Notes: generated by a model not told the origin, from the sequence alone. 64,000 bases of DNA from Muscardinus avellanarius (GCA_963383645.1 OY726561.1:27942826-28006825); one strand, 5' to 3'; shown: positions 1 through 12,021, numbered from the stretch's first letter. Numbers and translations: made by a program.

Positions 1-861
1 CAAAAAGTACAAAACAGTGTCTGTATGATCTTCAAAATGGATGCTTTCCAACTATCTGATATGCTCCTTCCTTGCTGTTCTTTGTACTCAATTTGCTGCA
101 AATTTATAAGATTATTCAAAAAATAGTAGTATTAAATATCTCCATGCTATGCTTTAGTTTCTCTAAAGAATTCAACACTGGAGCTTACTATGATAAAACA
201 ACAGGAAGAGCCGAATATTGAAAAAATAGGGAAATAATTTACTGATATAAGTTTATTTTATTCGCTGTGCTACTTTGTAATGATCAGTGATTGGAAGTAT
301 ATTTTTCAGGGAGTAAGTCCCTAATAACAGAAGATAACTGGCAGATTTATTTGGATCTTTAAACCTAGGCATCACTCTCTGTTGCTTAGCCAGCCAAAGA
401 GAAATAATATGTATCACACAGAATCAGCAGATTCTTATTCCTTATGTAATTATTATCCTTATTAGCATATTACTTTTCCCCAAAGCTACAGTGAGATAAG
501 AGAGAGGAAAAGGGGAGAAGGATGACTAATGAACCATAAAAGTTCCTTTATAGTTTAGTTAAATAAAACCTAATCTTCTAACAAAAAAATTGAAATTTCT
601 AGATCTTTGGGGAACACTTTCTTTGAAATACATGGCTTAGAGTGACAATAGGTAGCATGGGAAGTAGAGGAAATCACTGAGCTAAAGAAGCTGAGAATGA
701 ATTTTAAAATATCATTAGGAAAAAGAAAATGACTAGAGAAAAAGAGGTTCATGACTTTAAACACTGTCACCAAAGTACACCACACTGCTTGTACAATTAA
801 CTCACCTATGCATTTATAACCAAGATGCTTCATGGTACAACAGTCTCCTTTAAGAAACAGA
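1..861. other. Unique AT-rich sequence, no gene seen
   Basis: I see no repeat I can name and no exon-like structure here. The 108-codon minus-strand open frame at 570-896 runs into the neighbouring L1 fragment, has no recognisable domain and is best taken as chance. Confidence 0.6.
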
Positions 862-1329
862 GATGGATGGATTACAAAATTATGAGACATGTACACAATG
901 GAATTTTACTCAGCCGTAAAAAGAAAAATAATTATATCATTTACAGGAAAAAGGATGAAACTAGAGAACATTATGCTAAGTAGGATTAGTTAGTCAAAAA
1001 GAAGTAAAAAAATTGGAAGTTTTCTCTAATATGTGGAAGCTAGGGAGAAAAAGAGTCATAGGAGAATTCTAGACAGAAAAAGAAGAAACCACAGATGAGC
1101 AAATAAGGTGACCTAACTGAGGGGGATGGGAGGAGAAGGGGGGGATTCTCTAATGTACATGATGTACATTCACAAACATATCAAAGTCAATCACTAAGCC
1201 AAACATGAGGGGGGGGAGGGAATGGGGTGGGAATCGGGAAGTGCTCAATGAGTTATGTGTGCATATATGCCTCTACCATCTTGTACCCCATTAGGATGTA
1301 TGGCTACAATGCAACAATAATAAAACAGA
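862..1329 (+). mobile_element. L1 LINE, 3' end (end of ORF2 plus 3' UTR)
   Basis: It begins inside the last part of ORF2 (GGATTACAAAATTATG... ACACAATGGAATTTTACTCAGC) and runs through the 3' UTR shared by the other L1 copies in this window (TATGCTAAGTAGGATTAG, a G-rich stretch with GGGGGATGGGAGG, AATCACTAAGCCAAACATG). It ends in a short tail after CAACAATAATAAAA. It is 5' truncated, non-coding and moderately diverged. Comparison with the copies at 24446, 27030 and 53947 defines this as a common 3' end of a squirrel L1 lineage. Confidence 0.85.
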
Positions 1330-1430
1330 TTTTTTTTGAAGATTTGAAAAAGAAATAAGCCTAAAGTAGATTTACAAACATAGTAGAAATTGAATGGTGA
1401 TAAATTGAATATTAAAACTTTGATTTGGTC

Positions 1431-1436
1431 CAAAAA

Positions 1437-1471
<35 letters not shown>

Positions 1472-1473
1472 AT
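1431..1473. repeat. (AAAT)n microsatellite
   Basis: About ten uninterrupted AAAT units, seen directly. Confidence 0.97.
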
Positions 1474-1813
1474 TTTGGCCAAAAGGAATTAACCAAATTA
1501 CTCAGTGTTGATTCAGTAGTTAAAACCAAAAAGTTACTGAGTTAATATAAAGTCTATAAATATATTTGTAATATAAAGAAAAAGAGACAATTATGACATG
1601 GATATGTATTTTTTAATTTCAAAGTAAGTGGTAATATTGAACTATTAATATGTTCTTTTATAAAATTACATTTATATCTATAAAACATAGAGGTTAATCT
1701 GCATACATTCCTATAAGTAGGGGTGGATCCTAGGGAATGTGAACAAACAAACTAGAAAATGTAGAAAATCAAGTCAGGAGGACATCGCTAGGGGTAGTCA
1801 CACAAAATAATCA

Positions 1814-1999
1814 GGCCAGGCGTGGTGGCGCACGCTTGTAATCCCCGTGCTTGGAAGGCAGAGACAGGAGGATCGCGCAGGTTCGAAGCCAGCCACGCGC
1901 GCTGGCTTAGGAAACCCTGTTTCCAAATAAAAATGTAAAAATAGGTCTGGGAGTGTAGCCCGGAGGTAGAAGGGCTTCCAGGAACCCCAGTACCACAAA

Positions 2000-2034
<35 letters not shown>

Positions 2035-2037
2035 ATA
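1814..2037 (+). mobile_element. B1-dID SINE with (AAAT)n tail
   Basis: This is a dimeric SINE. The B1 half (GCCAGGCGTGGTGGCGCACG... AGACAGGAGGATCGCGCAGG) is followed by an A-rich linker and an ID-like half (GGTCTGGGAGTGTAGCCCGG... CCAGGAACCCCAGTACCAC). The poly-A tail has become ~10 AAAT units. CpGs survive (GGCGCACG, ATCGCGCAG), so this copy is fairly young. It belongs to the subfamily whose right half reads AGAAGGGCTTCCAGGAACCCC. Confidence 0.93.
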
Positions 2038-2651
2038 TCAGGTAGGAAAAGAATTCATCCATGAGCAGCAAAATGAAGAAGTAGCTCTTTCAGGAAGAAG
2101 GTGATTGTCTATTCTCTTAACTGATCCATTATTTTCAAAGACGAACTCCTGAATAAATATTATTGTGAAATATTAAGAATAATTAATGGAGAAAATAATA
2201 AACTAATTTGAAGATGATTTCAGCAGCTGTTGATAATTGGGGCAATGAAAAAAGGAGACAGTGGGAGAAGAACCACTGTGGGGTGGAGATGGGGAGAAGA
2301 AGGAGGAGTTCCAGGGTATTTGGAACCTGTACCGATGGGATTGCTCACTAGCCTAGTAAGCCTCAGAAGGACTTTAGGCTCCCTAGTGAGTCATGGGTAA
2401 GTAAAAGCAGGTGATGCTTTAGTGCTCTTGTCTGGTTAAAAGGAAGGTAGCTAACTATATGATGAATACTGAAAGCAGTTTTTTCAGGTTGCTCTAATTT
2501 GGTAGCAGTGGCTTTGAATTTGCTAAGAGTGCAGGGCTTGGAAAAGGCCATGTGAGCAAGGGTCAATATGAGGAGTCATTTGTGAAATATTTACCCCAAG
2601 TCTTGGCACATGATAGGTATCCAATGTCTAATTCCCTTGTCTATTATTATA
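2038..2651. other. Unique sequence, no gene seen
   Basis: Non-repetitive AT-rich DNA with a purine-rich patch (about 2255-2310). A 67-codon minus-strand open frame (2363-2566) shows no recognisable feature. Confidence 0.55.
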
Positions 2652-2870
2652 CAGCCATCCGTTGGTATTATCAGGTGATTGTTTACAGGAACCCTTCACA
2701 AATTCTCAAATAACTTCTATAAGTGGTATGATATGTACACGTAACCTATGTACAACATCCTGTATACTTTTAAAATCATATCTAGATTGTGTATAATAAA
2801 CAATATATGTAAATCCTTATAGTTGTTATACTGTTATATTTAGAGAATAATAACAAGAAAAATGTCTGTT
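2652..2870 (+). mobile_element. Tigger-like (pogo/Tc1-mariner) non-autonomous DNA transposon fossil
   Basis: The sequence starts CAGCCATCCGTTGGTAT directly after a TA. It continues with the characteristic order 'TATGTACACGTAACCTATG', 'CATCCTGTATACTTT', 'TAGTTGTTATACTGT', 'AATAACAAGAAAAATGTC'. This matches my memory of MER2/Tigger-type consensus in the same order, and the element at 13683 shares the central part in the same orientation. The 3' terminus is lost into an AT microsatellite. The family name is from memory and not verified. Confidence 0.6.
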
Positions 2871-2895
2871 TATTCAATATAGGTAATTTTAAAAA

Positions 2896-2926
<31 letters not shown>
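2896..2926. repeat. (TA)n microsatellite
   Basis: About 15 TA units at the decayed end of the Tigger-like fossil. Confidence 0.97.
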
Positions 2927-2928
<2 letters not shown>

Positions 2929-2931
2929 ACA

Positions 2932-3075
2932 TTTTCTTTTTTAAATTTTTTATTGTTGCATTGTAGTCATACATCTTAATGGGATAAAAAAAATTGTGGA
3001 GACATACATGCACACACCATCCAATTAGCCCATGCCTGATCCCCACCCCATTCCCTCCCCATCTCTCCTGTGGAC
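2932..3075 (-). mobile_element. L1 3' end fragment, antisense
   Basis: On the minus strand it reads as the L1 3' terminus: AATGGGGTGGGGATCAGGC, then TTAATTGG-like sequence, TGTGCATGTATGTCTCC, TTATCCCATTAAGATGTATG, ACTACAATGCAACAATAAAAA and an A-rich tail. Severely 5' truncated. Confidence 0.8.
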
Positions 3076-3147
3076 TGGTTGGATCTTTGGATGTAGCATA
3101 GTAAAGGCCTATTAAATATATAAGTATGTGTGTATATACAAACCAGT

Positions 3148-3184
<37 letters not shown>
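3148..3184. repeat. (TG)n(TA)n compound microsatellite
   Basis: A run of TG units merges directly into a run of TA units. Confidence 0.97.
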
Positions 3185-4018
3185 TTCTGAATTTATGTGT
3201 ATACATACATACTTATGAATTTCTAACCTAGTCTTATAATCCCTGAATTTCCTCATATAGGAAGTATGATAACTGCTTATTGATGGTGGCCATTTTTGAG
3301 GCATCTCTACTATAATTAGCAATCATATGTAAAAATGCTTTGTGTTACTCCCAGGAAAGATATACTTGAAAGTTAGCATTGCTTGTACTGTATTTTTAAA
3401 AGTGTCTTCTTCCCTCTGCACAATTTTATATAATCTGAAGTTCAGGCAAAAAAAGGAAAAATAATGACCTAATAGCAAAATGGCATTTAAGCTTAGCTCC
3501 ATTATATTACTTAAGGTTCCTGTAAGAATAACAGACACCAAAATAGTACAAAACTACCTCGACATTAAGGGATCATACAATATTCATTAACGTGGCTAAA
3601 ATAATGCATAATGGAAACATTCAGCACTTTTTACACTAGTACACTTTCGGTTGGCTGATAGCTTTTGAGCCATTGCTTATGCAAGTGTACCAATTTTGAA
3701 AAGATAATATGTATTACTAACCCATTATCTGTGCATCTGTAGAAGCCACCCTCTTTTGAAAGATCTAATAGTGTTGAGCTTAGATGTTTCAGTTAAATGA
3801 ACCATTTTGAGTCCTACTGTATATAACAATTATTTGAAATATCAAAACCAAACACAATTAATTTTTTATTTTATATTTTCCTTTTATTTTCTAATCAAAG
3901 AAACCAGTTGGGAAAATGACTGTGCTATCAACATCCTGTGAATCACTACTTAAATTACAACCAAGGCATAGCTCAACTCAGGTTCAATGTCAGCTAATAT
4001 TAAACATAAAAAAAAAAG
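3185..4018. other. Unique sequence, no gene seen
   Basis: No nameable repeat or exon. The minus-strand open frames of 60-150 codons that reach in from the microsatellite at 3148 are low-complexity artefacts (runs of Tyr-Ile and His-Thr). Confidence 0.5.
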
Positions 4019-4089
4019 CCTCACCAGGCGTGAGGGTACCCCGGAGGTAGACAGGCTTCCAGGAACCCCAGTACTACCCCCCAAAAAAA
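4019..4089 (+). mobile_element. Internally deleted B1-dID SINE
   Basis: The first ~10 bases of a B1-dID (CACCAGGCGTG) run straight into the ID-like right half (GGTACCCCGGAGGTAGACAGG... CCAGTACTACC) and a short A tail. About 110-130 bases of the middle are missing, compared with the intact copy at 1814. Confidence 0.8.
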
Positions 4090-5107
4090 ATCCTCCAAAT
4101 AATTTTATCTCTGTTTCTCATTCTATTGTATAATAAAAGAAAGAAGGTAATAATAGAAGAAACAAGTACAGGTAAGTACATTAGGAGTTGTTATCTTGTA
4201 CAGATAATACCATACAGAAAGTAAGTAATAATAATTGTTTCCTCCTTAAAATTATGAAACCATAAAATGAACTAAAATAGCTCTTATTCATTTACAAGTA
4301 AATGTTTTCAATAATTACAGAAATTCTAAAGCTTTATACTGTGCTTTGAATTGGTTCTAACATATCCAACACACCTGGATCTAGGTCCTATTTTTCAACC
4401 AGGGAGACACAGGGTTATGATCTGTCTATTATTTTATTTAACTTGATGTAGCCCACACTTTCTCTGAACATTGTGTAATGAAATGGAAGCGGAGAAGGGA
4501 ATTAAAATGAAGAACATAGACTTCTCGGCCAAACTGGCAAGATAAATGAGACTACAACTAGAGATGCTGGCAGTACTGATAAGCGATAGCACTTAGAAAC
4601 AAGAAGCAGGAGTAGGGTATGAAGGAGTTGAGAGCAGGCATTTAAGTATCTGAAATCTTTGAATCTGAGTCCTTTCTCTCTGTTTAATACAGGATGTCTT
4701 ACCAGGGTTGAGCTAGCTTTTTAAAATATAGTTAAATTTGATCAATTCGAGGAAAATTAAAAAAATTGAGTATGTATAATGTAATATTCAGAGACAATGA
4801 AATTAGAAAATATCTTTCCACTCAATTTCTGAAAAAATAATAGGCAAAACATAATAGAGCATGTGGAGAAAGAATTTTGTTAAAAATTGACAACATATTA
4901 AATTTAGTCATTGGTCTAGCATAAGGATGAGTTGGATGCTAGCAAGTGCTAGAAGTATTTGCAATATTTTGGCATGCATTCATGATTTATGTACAGAGTC
5001 ATATAAATAAGTTTTCAAGAAAAGGGTAGTAAAAATGTAATATGTATTTTAATACTAAAAATTCTAATGAGTTTACACTCTTTAATACTACATTCTCTCT
5101 TTCATTC
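4090..5107. other. Unique AT-rich sequence, no gene seen
   Basis: One kilobase of ordinary non-repetitive sequence. No open frame reaches 60 codons and no splice-flanked exon candidate was seen. Confidence 0.55.
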
Positions 5108-5325
5108 CCTTTTTGTGTGGTAGTGGGGACTGAACTCAGAGGTATTCTACTCTGAGTTACATCTTCAGGCCTATTCTATTGTTTTACTTTGAAACAGGAT
5201 CTCACTAAGTTGTGAGGTGCCTTGCTAAGTTGCTAAGGCTGGCCACAAACCTGTGATTTTTCTGCCTCAGCCTCCCAAACCTAGGAAATAATAGGATTAC
5301 AGGCATGCATCACCATGCCCAGCTT
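5108..5325 (-). mobile_element. Old B1-ID dimeric SINE, antisense
   Basis: Poly-T lies at the left edge. The ID-like half reads in reverse (GTGGTAGTGGGGACTGAAC), followed by TTTGAAACAGGATCTCACTAAG and the reversed B1 start (GGATTACAGGCATGCATCACC). It is more diverged than its neighbours, with few CpGs left. Confidence 0.85.
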
Positions 5326-5490
5326 CTATCTTCTTTTATCACAAAATTAATATTAGGTCCTAGTCTTCCAAAGGGCTAAATTTTTTTTTCAAGAAGCCTT
5401 AAATTATTGACTGCTCATATGGTATATGATTATGCACATACTATAGAATAAATCTTATATAATTTAAGTAATCTTTCAGAGTATGAGAAT

Positions 5491-5680
5491 TTTTTTTTTT
5501 TTTTGGTGGTACTGGGGTTCCTGGAAACCCTTTACCTCCAGGCTATACTCCCAGGCCTATTTTATATTTTTATTTGGAAACAGGGTCTCTTAAGCCAGGG
5601 AGGCTGGCTTCAAACCTGCACAATCCTCCTGTCTCCGCCTCCCAAGCGTGGGGATTACAAGTGCGCCACCATGCCCGGCT
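5491..5680 (-). mobile_element. B1-dID SINE, antisense, with target-site duplication
   Basis: A full-length dimer in reverse, with poly-T at 5491-5504 and the B1 start ending at 5680. It is flanked by TATGAGAA at 5482-5489 and again at 5682-5689, which marks an L1-mediated insertion. The 70-codon plus-strand open frame here is SINE sequence, not a gene. Confidence 0.93.
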
Positions 5681-6145
5681 TTATGAGAAATTTAAATGAT
5701 CATGTCAATGTATAAAATTTACTAACACTTGTCTGAATTTAATTGAACCTTTGCAGCATGTTTAGTGAGCAATCTTCTTTAACAATGTGACTCCTTTCTG
5801 CATACTGATCTCTGTATTCATGACTCAGCAAAATTATACATAAAAAAATGTTGCAGCCTCCAGAGTTTATTTTGAAGTATCCAAACCTCAAATATTAAAT
5901 CAATGAATGTTGTGGTCCACTGTGAAATATTATATTTTGCAGACACTTTGTAAACAGTCATTTTTTAATCTCACAAACCAGTTTCCAACCAAATTAAACA
6001 TTCTTTGAAAGATCTTATGCTACACAGAAAAATATAAATGCTGAAAATTACTTCCTGAAAGGAAGTTGGAGAAAGCACTGATATTACAACAATGTTTATT
6101 TAAATAATTTAACAAAATTATCTGCATATCAGTTTATTTTATTTC
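5681..6145. other. Unique sequence, no gene seen
   Basis: Non-repetitive AT-rich DNA with no nameable feature. Confidence 0.5.
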
Positions 6146-6235
6146 TTTAAAAAATTTATTGGTACATTGTAGTCATATATCTTAATGGGATAAGACTTGT
6201 GGAGACATATATGCACACATCATCCAATTAGCCCA
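6146..6235 (-). mobile_element. L1 3' end fragment, antisense
   Basis: About 90 bases of the L1 3' terminus in reverse (TTTATTGGTACATTGTAGTC, TATCTTAATGGGATAAGAC, ACATATATGCACACATCATCC), closely matching the copy at 2932. Confidence 0.8.
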
Positions 6236-8034
6236 TATTCACAAATTTGTGTAGTTAACACACACATACATTTATAAGCATGTATGTGGTATTCTGAATA
6301 TGATATTCTAAGTGAAGTGATTTTTGCTGAATTTGCACTGATTGATTTTTTTATGATTTTTTTTTAATCACAGATGATTGCTTCTGTCCATATTTACTCT
6401 TAGGATGGGGAAGAAATATAGGATTATCCTTTTCATCTCAAGTAGTAAATTATTATATTATAAATTATTAGAACTGAAAATAATACTTGGCCTCTTTTTT
6501 CCCATCCAAAGATTAAATCATAACTTCAACATTCTAAACAATTAGGTGTCCAGTTTTTCTTTGACCAGATACAGTTTATTTTTGAAGAAACTATTGACTC
6601 TGTGAAATCTAAGAGTCTGAGGTTGATTCTTCACACTGGCAGATCCATGTCCTTTCCCTGTTATGATAAAGACCATGCTAGAGGAAGAAATATAACTATC
6701 TTGACATATGCTGATTTTATGAATATCTCACTCTCTGAAAGCCACAGAATTCATTCAAACCTTGCAGGCTTTTTTTTTTCTTTCTCCTTAGAAAGTTCTT
6801 CATTGAATCCAGCTAAAACATATCTATAATTTCAGCATCTACCAACAATTAGTTGTCAGGGTTTCAATTAGAATCTGAGTTCTTACACCGCTTAGAAACA
6901 TGTTCTAAATTCTAAAACTCTTTAAAAGCCAGGGCATTCTTATTTATGTGTAACTTAATATTCTTTTGATGAAAGTGAAGTCAATCTTTGGCTCTCTTCT
7001 TAAAGAAATTAAAACAAAAGAAGCCATCAAATACTCTCTCTGCTGGATCGCCCAAACTATTATGTACGATGGAGTAAACTCCCATCAGTAGGCATGGAGA
7101 TCACCTGGAATGTCCAGATGGTTCCTCAGAATGGAGGTTTTCAAAAGACCACTGCTAGACATATGTGTCTGGTTAGAATGTTTAACCTTCATGGTCTTTA
7201 ATCATGTAGCATTATGTGAAATGCCACTGGCTGAATGGCTTGATGAAGTATTTTGAGGTTGAAGAGTTTCCAATCTCCTGACCACCACCAGAGGCCTTGC
7301 AGCTACTGGGAACATGGCCCTTACAGTCTGAATGCCTTGTTATTGGTCTATGAGAAAAGAGGGCAGATGGGAGTCAGCCTTCACATTGTGTTGCAAGGAC
7401 ATAAGGGGTGCTGTGATCAAACAAATGTGGAGGGGTATCAACTGCTACACAGGACAAGGAGTACCACTAGGACAGGAGAAATATCTGCAGGATGATCATT
7501 ATGTTCCAATCCTTCCCCACTGATAACCTCATTTTTTAAAAATTTTCTGAGAGCAAAAATTATATCATTATCATATGCCATGGAAATTTATCTTTCTCCA
7601 CATGAAAACAATGAGAATGAAAATCCTATAATTTTCCAATTTAAAGGCAACAGTATTATACAGGAAACACGATAACAGTAGCAGGCAGTAGAATCAGCCT
7701 GGTCCACTACTGTTAGCTAGAGTTCCTGTCTGAACTTCTCTGAACTATAGTATTCTCGCCTGTGAAGTTAGAATAACTTCAATGTTGCAGGAAAAATTAG
7801 ATATGCTGCACAAAAGACCTATCAGAGCACCCGGCAAAGGGAAGTTGTTATCAGTCACTCATTAGGATATTATGTATGTGGAGAACATTGGTAACACTTT
7901 TGCAGCAAAACATAACCTAGGACACTTCTATGTATAAATTATCTGTCTGGTATTTGGTGATGATCTGGGTCATTTCATCATATACCTATCTGATATAAGT
8001 TTTTTCCTGAAATATATTTATATCAGAAAACATA
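6236..8034. other. Unique sequence, no gene seen
   Basis: A 1.8 kb stretch without nameable repeats. Open frames of 60-80 codons (6602-6829, 7253-7495, 7332-7523) overlap in different frames and have no domain or family resemblance, so I do not call them. Confidence 0.5.
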
Positions 8035-8097
8035 TATGTCAGAAAACATACATATATACATATATATACACACATATATAACATATACATATATATT
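8035..8097. repeat. AT/AC-rich low-complexity tract
   Basis: Imperfect ACATATAT-type units. Immediately upstream is a short tandem TATCAGAAAACATA / TGTCAGAAAACATA pair. Confidence 0.85.
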
Positions 8098-9130
8098 AAT
8101 GTTGCTCATCAAATTTCCCTGTGATACTTCTGAGGAGGACAGGCTGGATTGGACGGGAGCATCTCTTGCTTGCTTTGTAGATTTGTGGTTCTATTTAAAT
8201 AGAAGCATATGAGCCCTCTTTCTCATTTATTGGGGGTCAGCCTCTTTGTTGTTGCTGAAACTTTGGAAAGAGAGCGCTACACAGAGCTGTGCTAGCCAAT
8301 TTGGCAGCGGGCTTTTTCAGTCCACTTGGCTGTGCACAGTATTCTGTCTGAGTTTGGGAAGATCCGTCTGCTTTTTTCTTTTATAGAGAGGCTATGAGAA
8401 ATGAGGCAATAGCTTTGCCTTATACAACAGCCTGGAAAAATAGGCCAGGGTCTAACAAATAATGAGAGTTACATGGCCTCCTTCCAGAGAGTTCCTGGCT
8501 GGAGACTGGAGGACAGGTTGAGACGCCTTCTGATAGATTTTGCACTAATTGTCTTCTTCCCTAAAAGAAGTCTTTTTAAAAGAAAAGGCAGAGAGTAGAT
8601 GGGGGAGGTGTGGGTCCTTATGTAGTATGAGATTCTTTTAAGAAGAATAGCTATGATGCAGATTTCAAGGTCACAGGTCAAGCCATGCATCCTCCAGTGT
8701 CATAGTAAATCATATAATTATTATATATGGCAGCCAAGCGCAGTTAGGTGCAGGTTTGAGCTAGCCCCTGTTCTTTAGCTGAGACTAGCCTAAATCTCTT
8801 CCTTGTCATGCAACCTCAAGTGACCCTATAATGTTCTTTTTTGCTATGTTTACACAAAACCATTTGTCCTTGTAGGACCTGCTTGTTCCAGATTACCAGT
8901 GATATTTTGTTCTTTGCTGTTTTCTTTTTCAGGGAGGAAGCCTCAGGCATGAAACTGTAACTTGGCATTTCTCCTCTGTTCCTCAGTCCTCCTCTGCATA
9001 CACACACAACCTTTTCAGACAATGTCATCTCTACTGGGCATGCTTTGTCATTTTGGTTTAGGATTTGATGAATAGTTGAAGCGGGGATATCATCAATCTT
9101 AAGAGCAGCTGAAATGATGACTCAGCGTCT
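8098..9130. other. Unique sequence; possible conserved non-coding DNA
   Basis: This is less AT-rich than its surroundings and free of nameable repeats. The patch near 8225-8370 contains GCTAGCCAATTTGGCAGCGG, which resembles a CCAAT box next to an NFI-like half site. I cannot show function, and no exon was recognised. Confidence 0.35.
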
Positions 9131-9155
9131 GCACACACACACACACACACACACA
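9131..9155. repeat. (CA)n microsatellite
   Basis: About 12 CA units. Confidence 0.97.
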
Positions 9156-10896
9156 AAATACAGTCCCTCTTTTTGTGGCTAGCAAGCAAAGCTTCCATGT
9201 TCTCTAAGCATACTTCCATTAACTCCTTGACTGCCTGTGTTGACTGCAATGGGCATGGACCGAATCTCCTTCTCTATATCTCATAATTTTGTTCCCTAAC
9301 GCTGCCTCATGGAGCTATTCATAGGTAAGAGCAATAATGAGCGCAGTGGCTTCGCTTCCTTTTCTGTATTCTGCAACATTCTCATCTCAGCCGACTGTGT
9401 CTGGCAGCCGCACAATGAGGCCCTGCGTGTGTCAGAGAGATGGATGGTATCCGCAGTGTGTGCGTCTCAGCATTGACTCCGTGAGCTCCTGCTGAACTTA
9501 CCTCGAGGATGTTAGCTTCTGTGCCATTGAATTAGAAAGGCAAACCTCCCCCATCTCAGAAATGTCTTATTTCCTCTCAACACGAAATACCTTAATGGAA
9601 ATAATGGCACATGCTACGTATTTGATGGATAGCACATTGTCCTTTCGTCCTGTTTCTGACTATAGGATTTCATGTTTATGTCTCATTGCTCTGTTATTAT
9701 TTACTCAAAGCTAAAACAAAGACTCCAGTGGTGCAGGTAGTAGTGTTTTACATGCTTTTTCACACATTTCTGTTTGACACCTGAGAAGTTCTCAATTGAA
9801 ATTTAAAAACGCAATAATTGTAAATACTATTAAGGAGATTTTATTTTCTTATCAAGCAAATGGCCAGTGAATTTTGATAAAGTGTGCTCCGATCAAAACT
9901 TACTGGTTTTGGTTTCAGCATGAAGTCAGTTCTGAATCACACACAAATGTGCCACAGTGGGGTTTGGGGTAATGGATTATTAATAGGGGTGTCAGTGTTA
10001 CCAAGACCACGCAGGCACATCTAAGAGGAGTTGTAGTGAATGCCACTGTTTCTGTCGTCCTTTCCTAGGGCTGACTCTGTGGGCACCTCACCTGCACCAT
10101 CACAGAGGACTCTGCACTGAGATGGGGCAGATTAATGTTCTGTTATTGTTATCTTAAAGTTCTAAATAATTTGTGAGAAAGGGAACCCGAATATTCATTT
10201 TGCAGTTGACTCAGCAAATTTTGCATCCAGTCCTTGTGCCAAGACTTGCTCTATGTTCTGTAAATACTAAAAGGATTCTAGAATGGGGACTTCCTTTTCA
10301 GTCTTGACTGAGGGGCAATAGAGAGCTATCAAGATGAAATGGTGCCAGAGTGGGCTTGAGGCAGCCTGCCTGCCACACATGAGGAGCTACATGGAGGTAA
10401 CTGGGAGAATCTGCTCAATATCCCAGACCCCTCAGTCAGACCAACATCTACAAAAGGAATATATAGAGAAAATTTATGAAGATTTCTCACAAACCACTCT
10501 TCCTTTTGTGGTAAATATAAAGACACAAATGATTGATGCCTCACTTTTACCTGGGAAAGCAACAGTAATCCAGTTCATACTTGGAAAATGTATATTAAAG
10601 TGAAAAATGGGGTTAAAATAGGGGAAAATGGGTGGTAATCTAGTTTGGTGGACCAATTGATGATGCTTGATTATTGATTATGGAAATTCTGGAAGAAACC
10701 CTCGGTATAGACTTACTTTCAGTCTTCCAAGATTTCTCTTGAAGATACTGGGGTCACAGAGAGGCCCTAGGGTAAGTATGTTCATCTGGTGGGTAGGAGC
10801 TGAGGCCAGGCACCCAACACCTTGAAATAGAGATAGATCTGCTAGGAACCAGAAAAGGATGAGAGAGAACATTCACAGGGTCCCTAAAGGAACCAT
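9156..10896. other. Unique sequence with a CpG-retaining patch (about 9295-9510)
   Basis: This is the longest repeat-free and comparatively GC-balanced stretch of the first 20 kb. Several CpGs survive between 9295 and 9510 (AACGCTG, GAGCGCAG, TCGCTTCC, GCCGAC, GCCGCAC, TGCGTGTG, ATCCGCAG, TGCGTCTC, CTCCGTG, CCTCGAGG), which is unusual for unique DNA here. Open frames at 10329-10656 (60-89 codons, both strands) lack any recognised domain. Confidence 0.4.
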
Positions 10897-11240
10897 TTTA
10901 GTTTGGACTACCATAGCAAAGTACTATGTATTAGGTGGCTAAGACAATGAAGATTTGTTTTTCACACTCATGGAGGCTTCTAAGACCTGGCCTAGGACCT
11001 GGGTACTGTCAGCCTCTCAGTGTGATGGTGTAGGAGTTGCTCCCTGATTTGCAGATAGCCACCTTTATACTGCATCCTCACATGGTAAATAGAGAGCTCT
11101 ACGCTCCTTGTTTTCTTTTTAATATTATTCTTAATATGATTGTGGGAGCTCTGGCCTTGTGACCTCGTGTAAAACTTCTCCAAAAACTCTGATCTCCAAA
11201 TGCTATTATATTGGAGATTAACTTTTAACATGCCATGTTA
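10897..11240 (-). mobile_element. MLT1-like MaLR LTR, antisense
   Basis: In reverse orientation it shows the usual order of this old mammalian LTR: GACTACCATAGCAAAGTAC, TAGGTGGCTAAGACAATG, TTTTTCACACTCATGGAGGC, GCAGATAGCCACC, GCATCCTCACATGG, CTTGTGACCTCGTG, TGATCTCCAAATGC. It is an ancient, solitary, non-coding LTR. The family assignment is from memory of the MLT1 consensus. Confidence 0.65.
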
Positions 11241-12009
11241 AAAGCATTCAGTATATAGCAGCAACCATGACATCTTCTGTAATCTTTATGTCTCTTCCAC
11301 CAAGAGTTCCCAGTTTTAGCATTCTTCTAGACCAAGAAAACTTAAAGCCACCCAGGCATTTCCTTTCCTCACTCTCTCCAACTTTGATCCTGAAGTACAG
11401 CTGAGAAGGTGGGGAGTACAGTGAGCAAGTAGGGAGACAGAACAGAGCCCCTGCACTGTTATAAATCCTAGCCTGAAGCAGGGGCCAGCTGGTTGAGGGG
11501 TTAAGTTACATGTTCAGTCAGGTTTGTGTTTTTCACTCTTATTTAAGACTAAACAGTCTGATGAATGAATTGAGCATGTGTTTTCAATTTAAAGTTATAG
11601 CTGGGTCTCCTTTTACCTGATAATGAAAGGAAAAGCTGAGGGACGCTGTCTTAGTGCTCCCTTGGGGACAGGGAGTTACATATCTCTCAATGTCCCATTA
11701 AATTTGACTCTGATCATAGTGCATGGGCATCATGCTTGTTGACATGTTAGTCACATCTTTCTTACTCATTAAGCCTGTCCAGCGTTTTAGAAAATGTAAA
11801 ATTTTAAAAATTGAAAATGAGAAAAATAAGGAATAGAGAAGTAAGAAGACTTTAGTGAACTAACAAATTATGGAAATAGAATTCGAAGTCAGGTTTGAAT
11901 ATTTCTTTAGATTTGTTCTCTTAATTATTAGACTGATTCTTTTTTCTTAATTGGAAAAATACCATAAGTAATAACTATGTATAAGAAATACTGCTACTGG
12001 TTTCAAAAA
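11241..12009. other. Unique sequence, no gene seen
   Basis: Non-repetitive DNA without a nameable feature. Confidence 0.5.
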
Positions 12010-12021
12010 GATAATATTATG

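Noticed and set aside
2870..3322. 150-codon minus-strand open frame
   Set aside because: It is built from TA/TG microsatellites and an antisense L1 3' end.
10334..10603. 89-codon plus-strand open frame in unique DNA
   Set aside because: It overlaps 77- and 60-codon open frames on the other strand and shows no domain, signal or codon pattern; its length is within chance for 64 kb.
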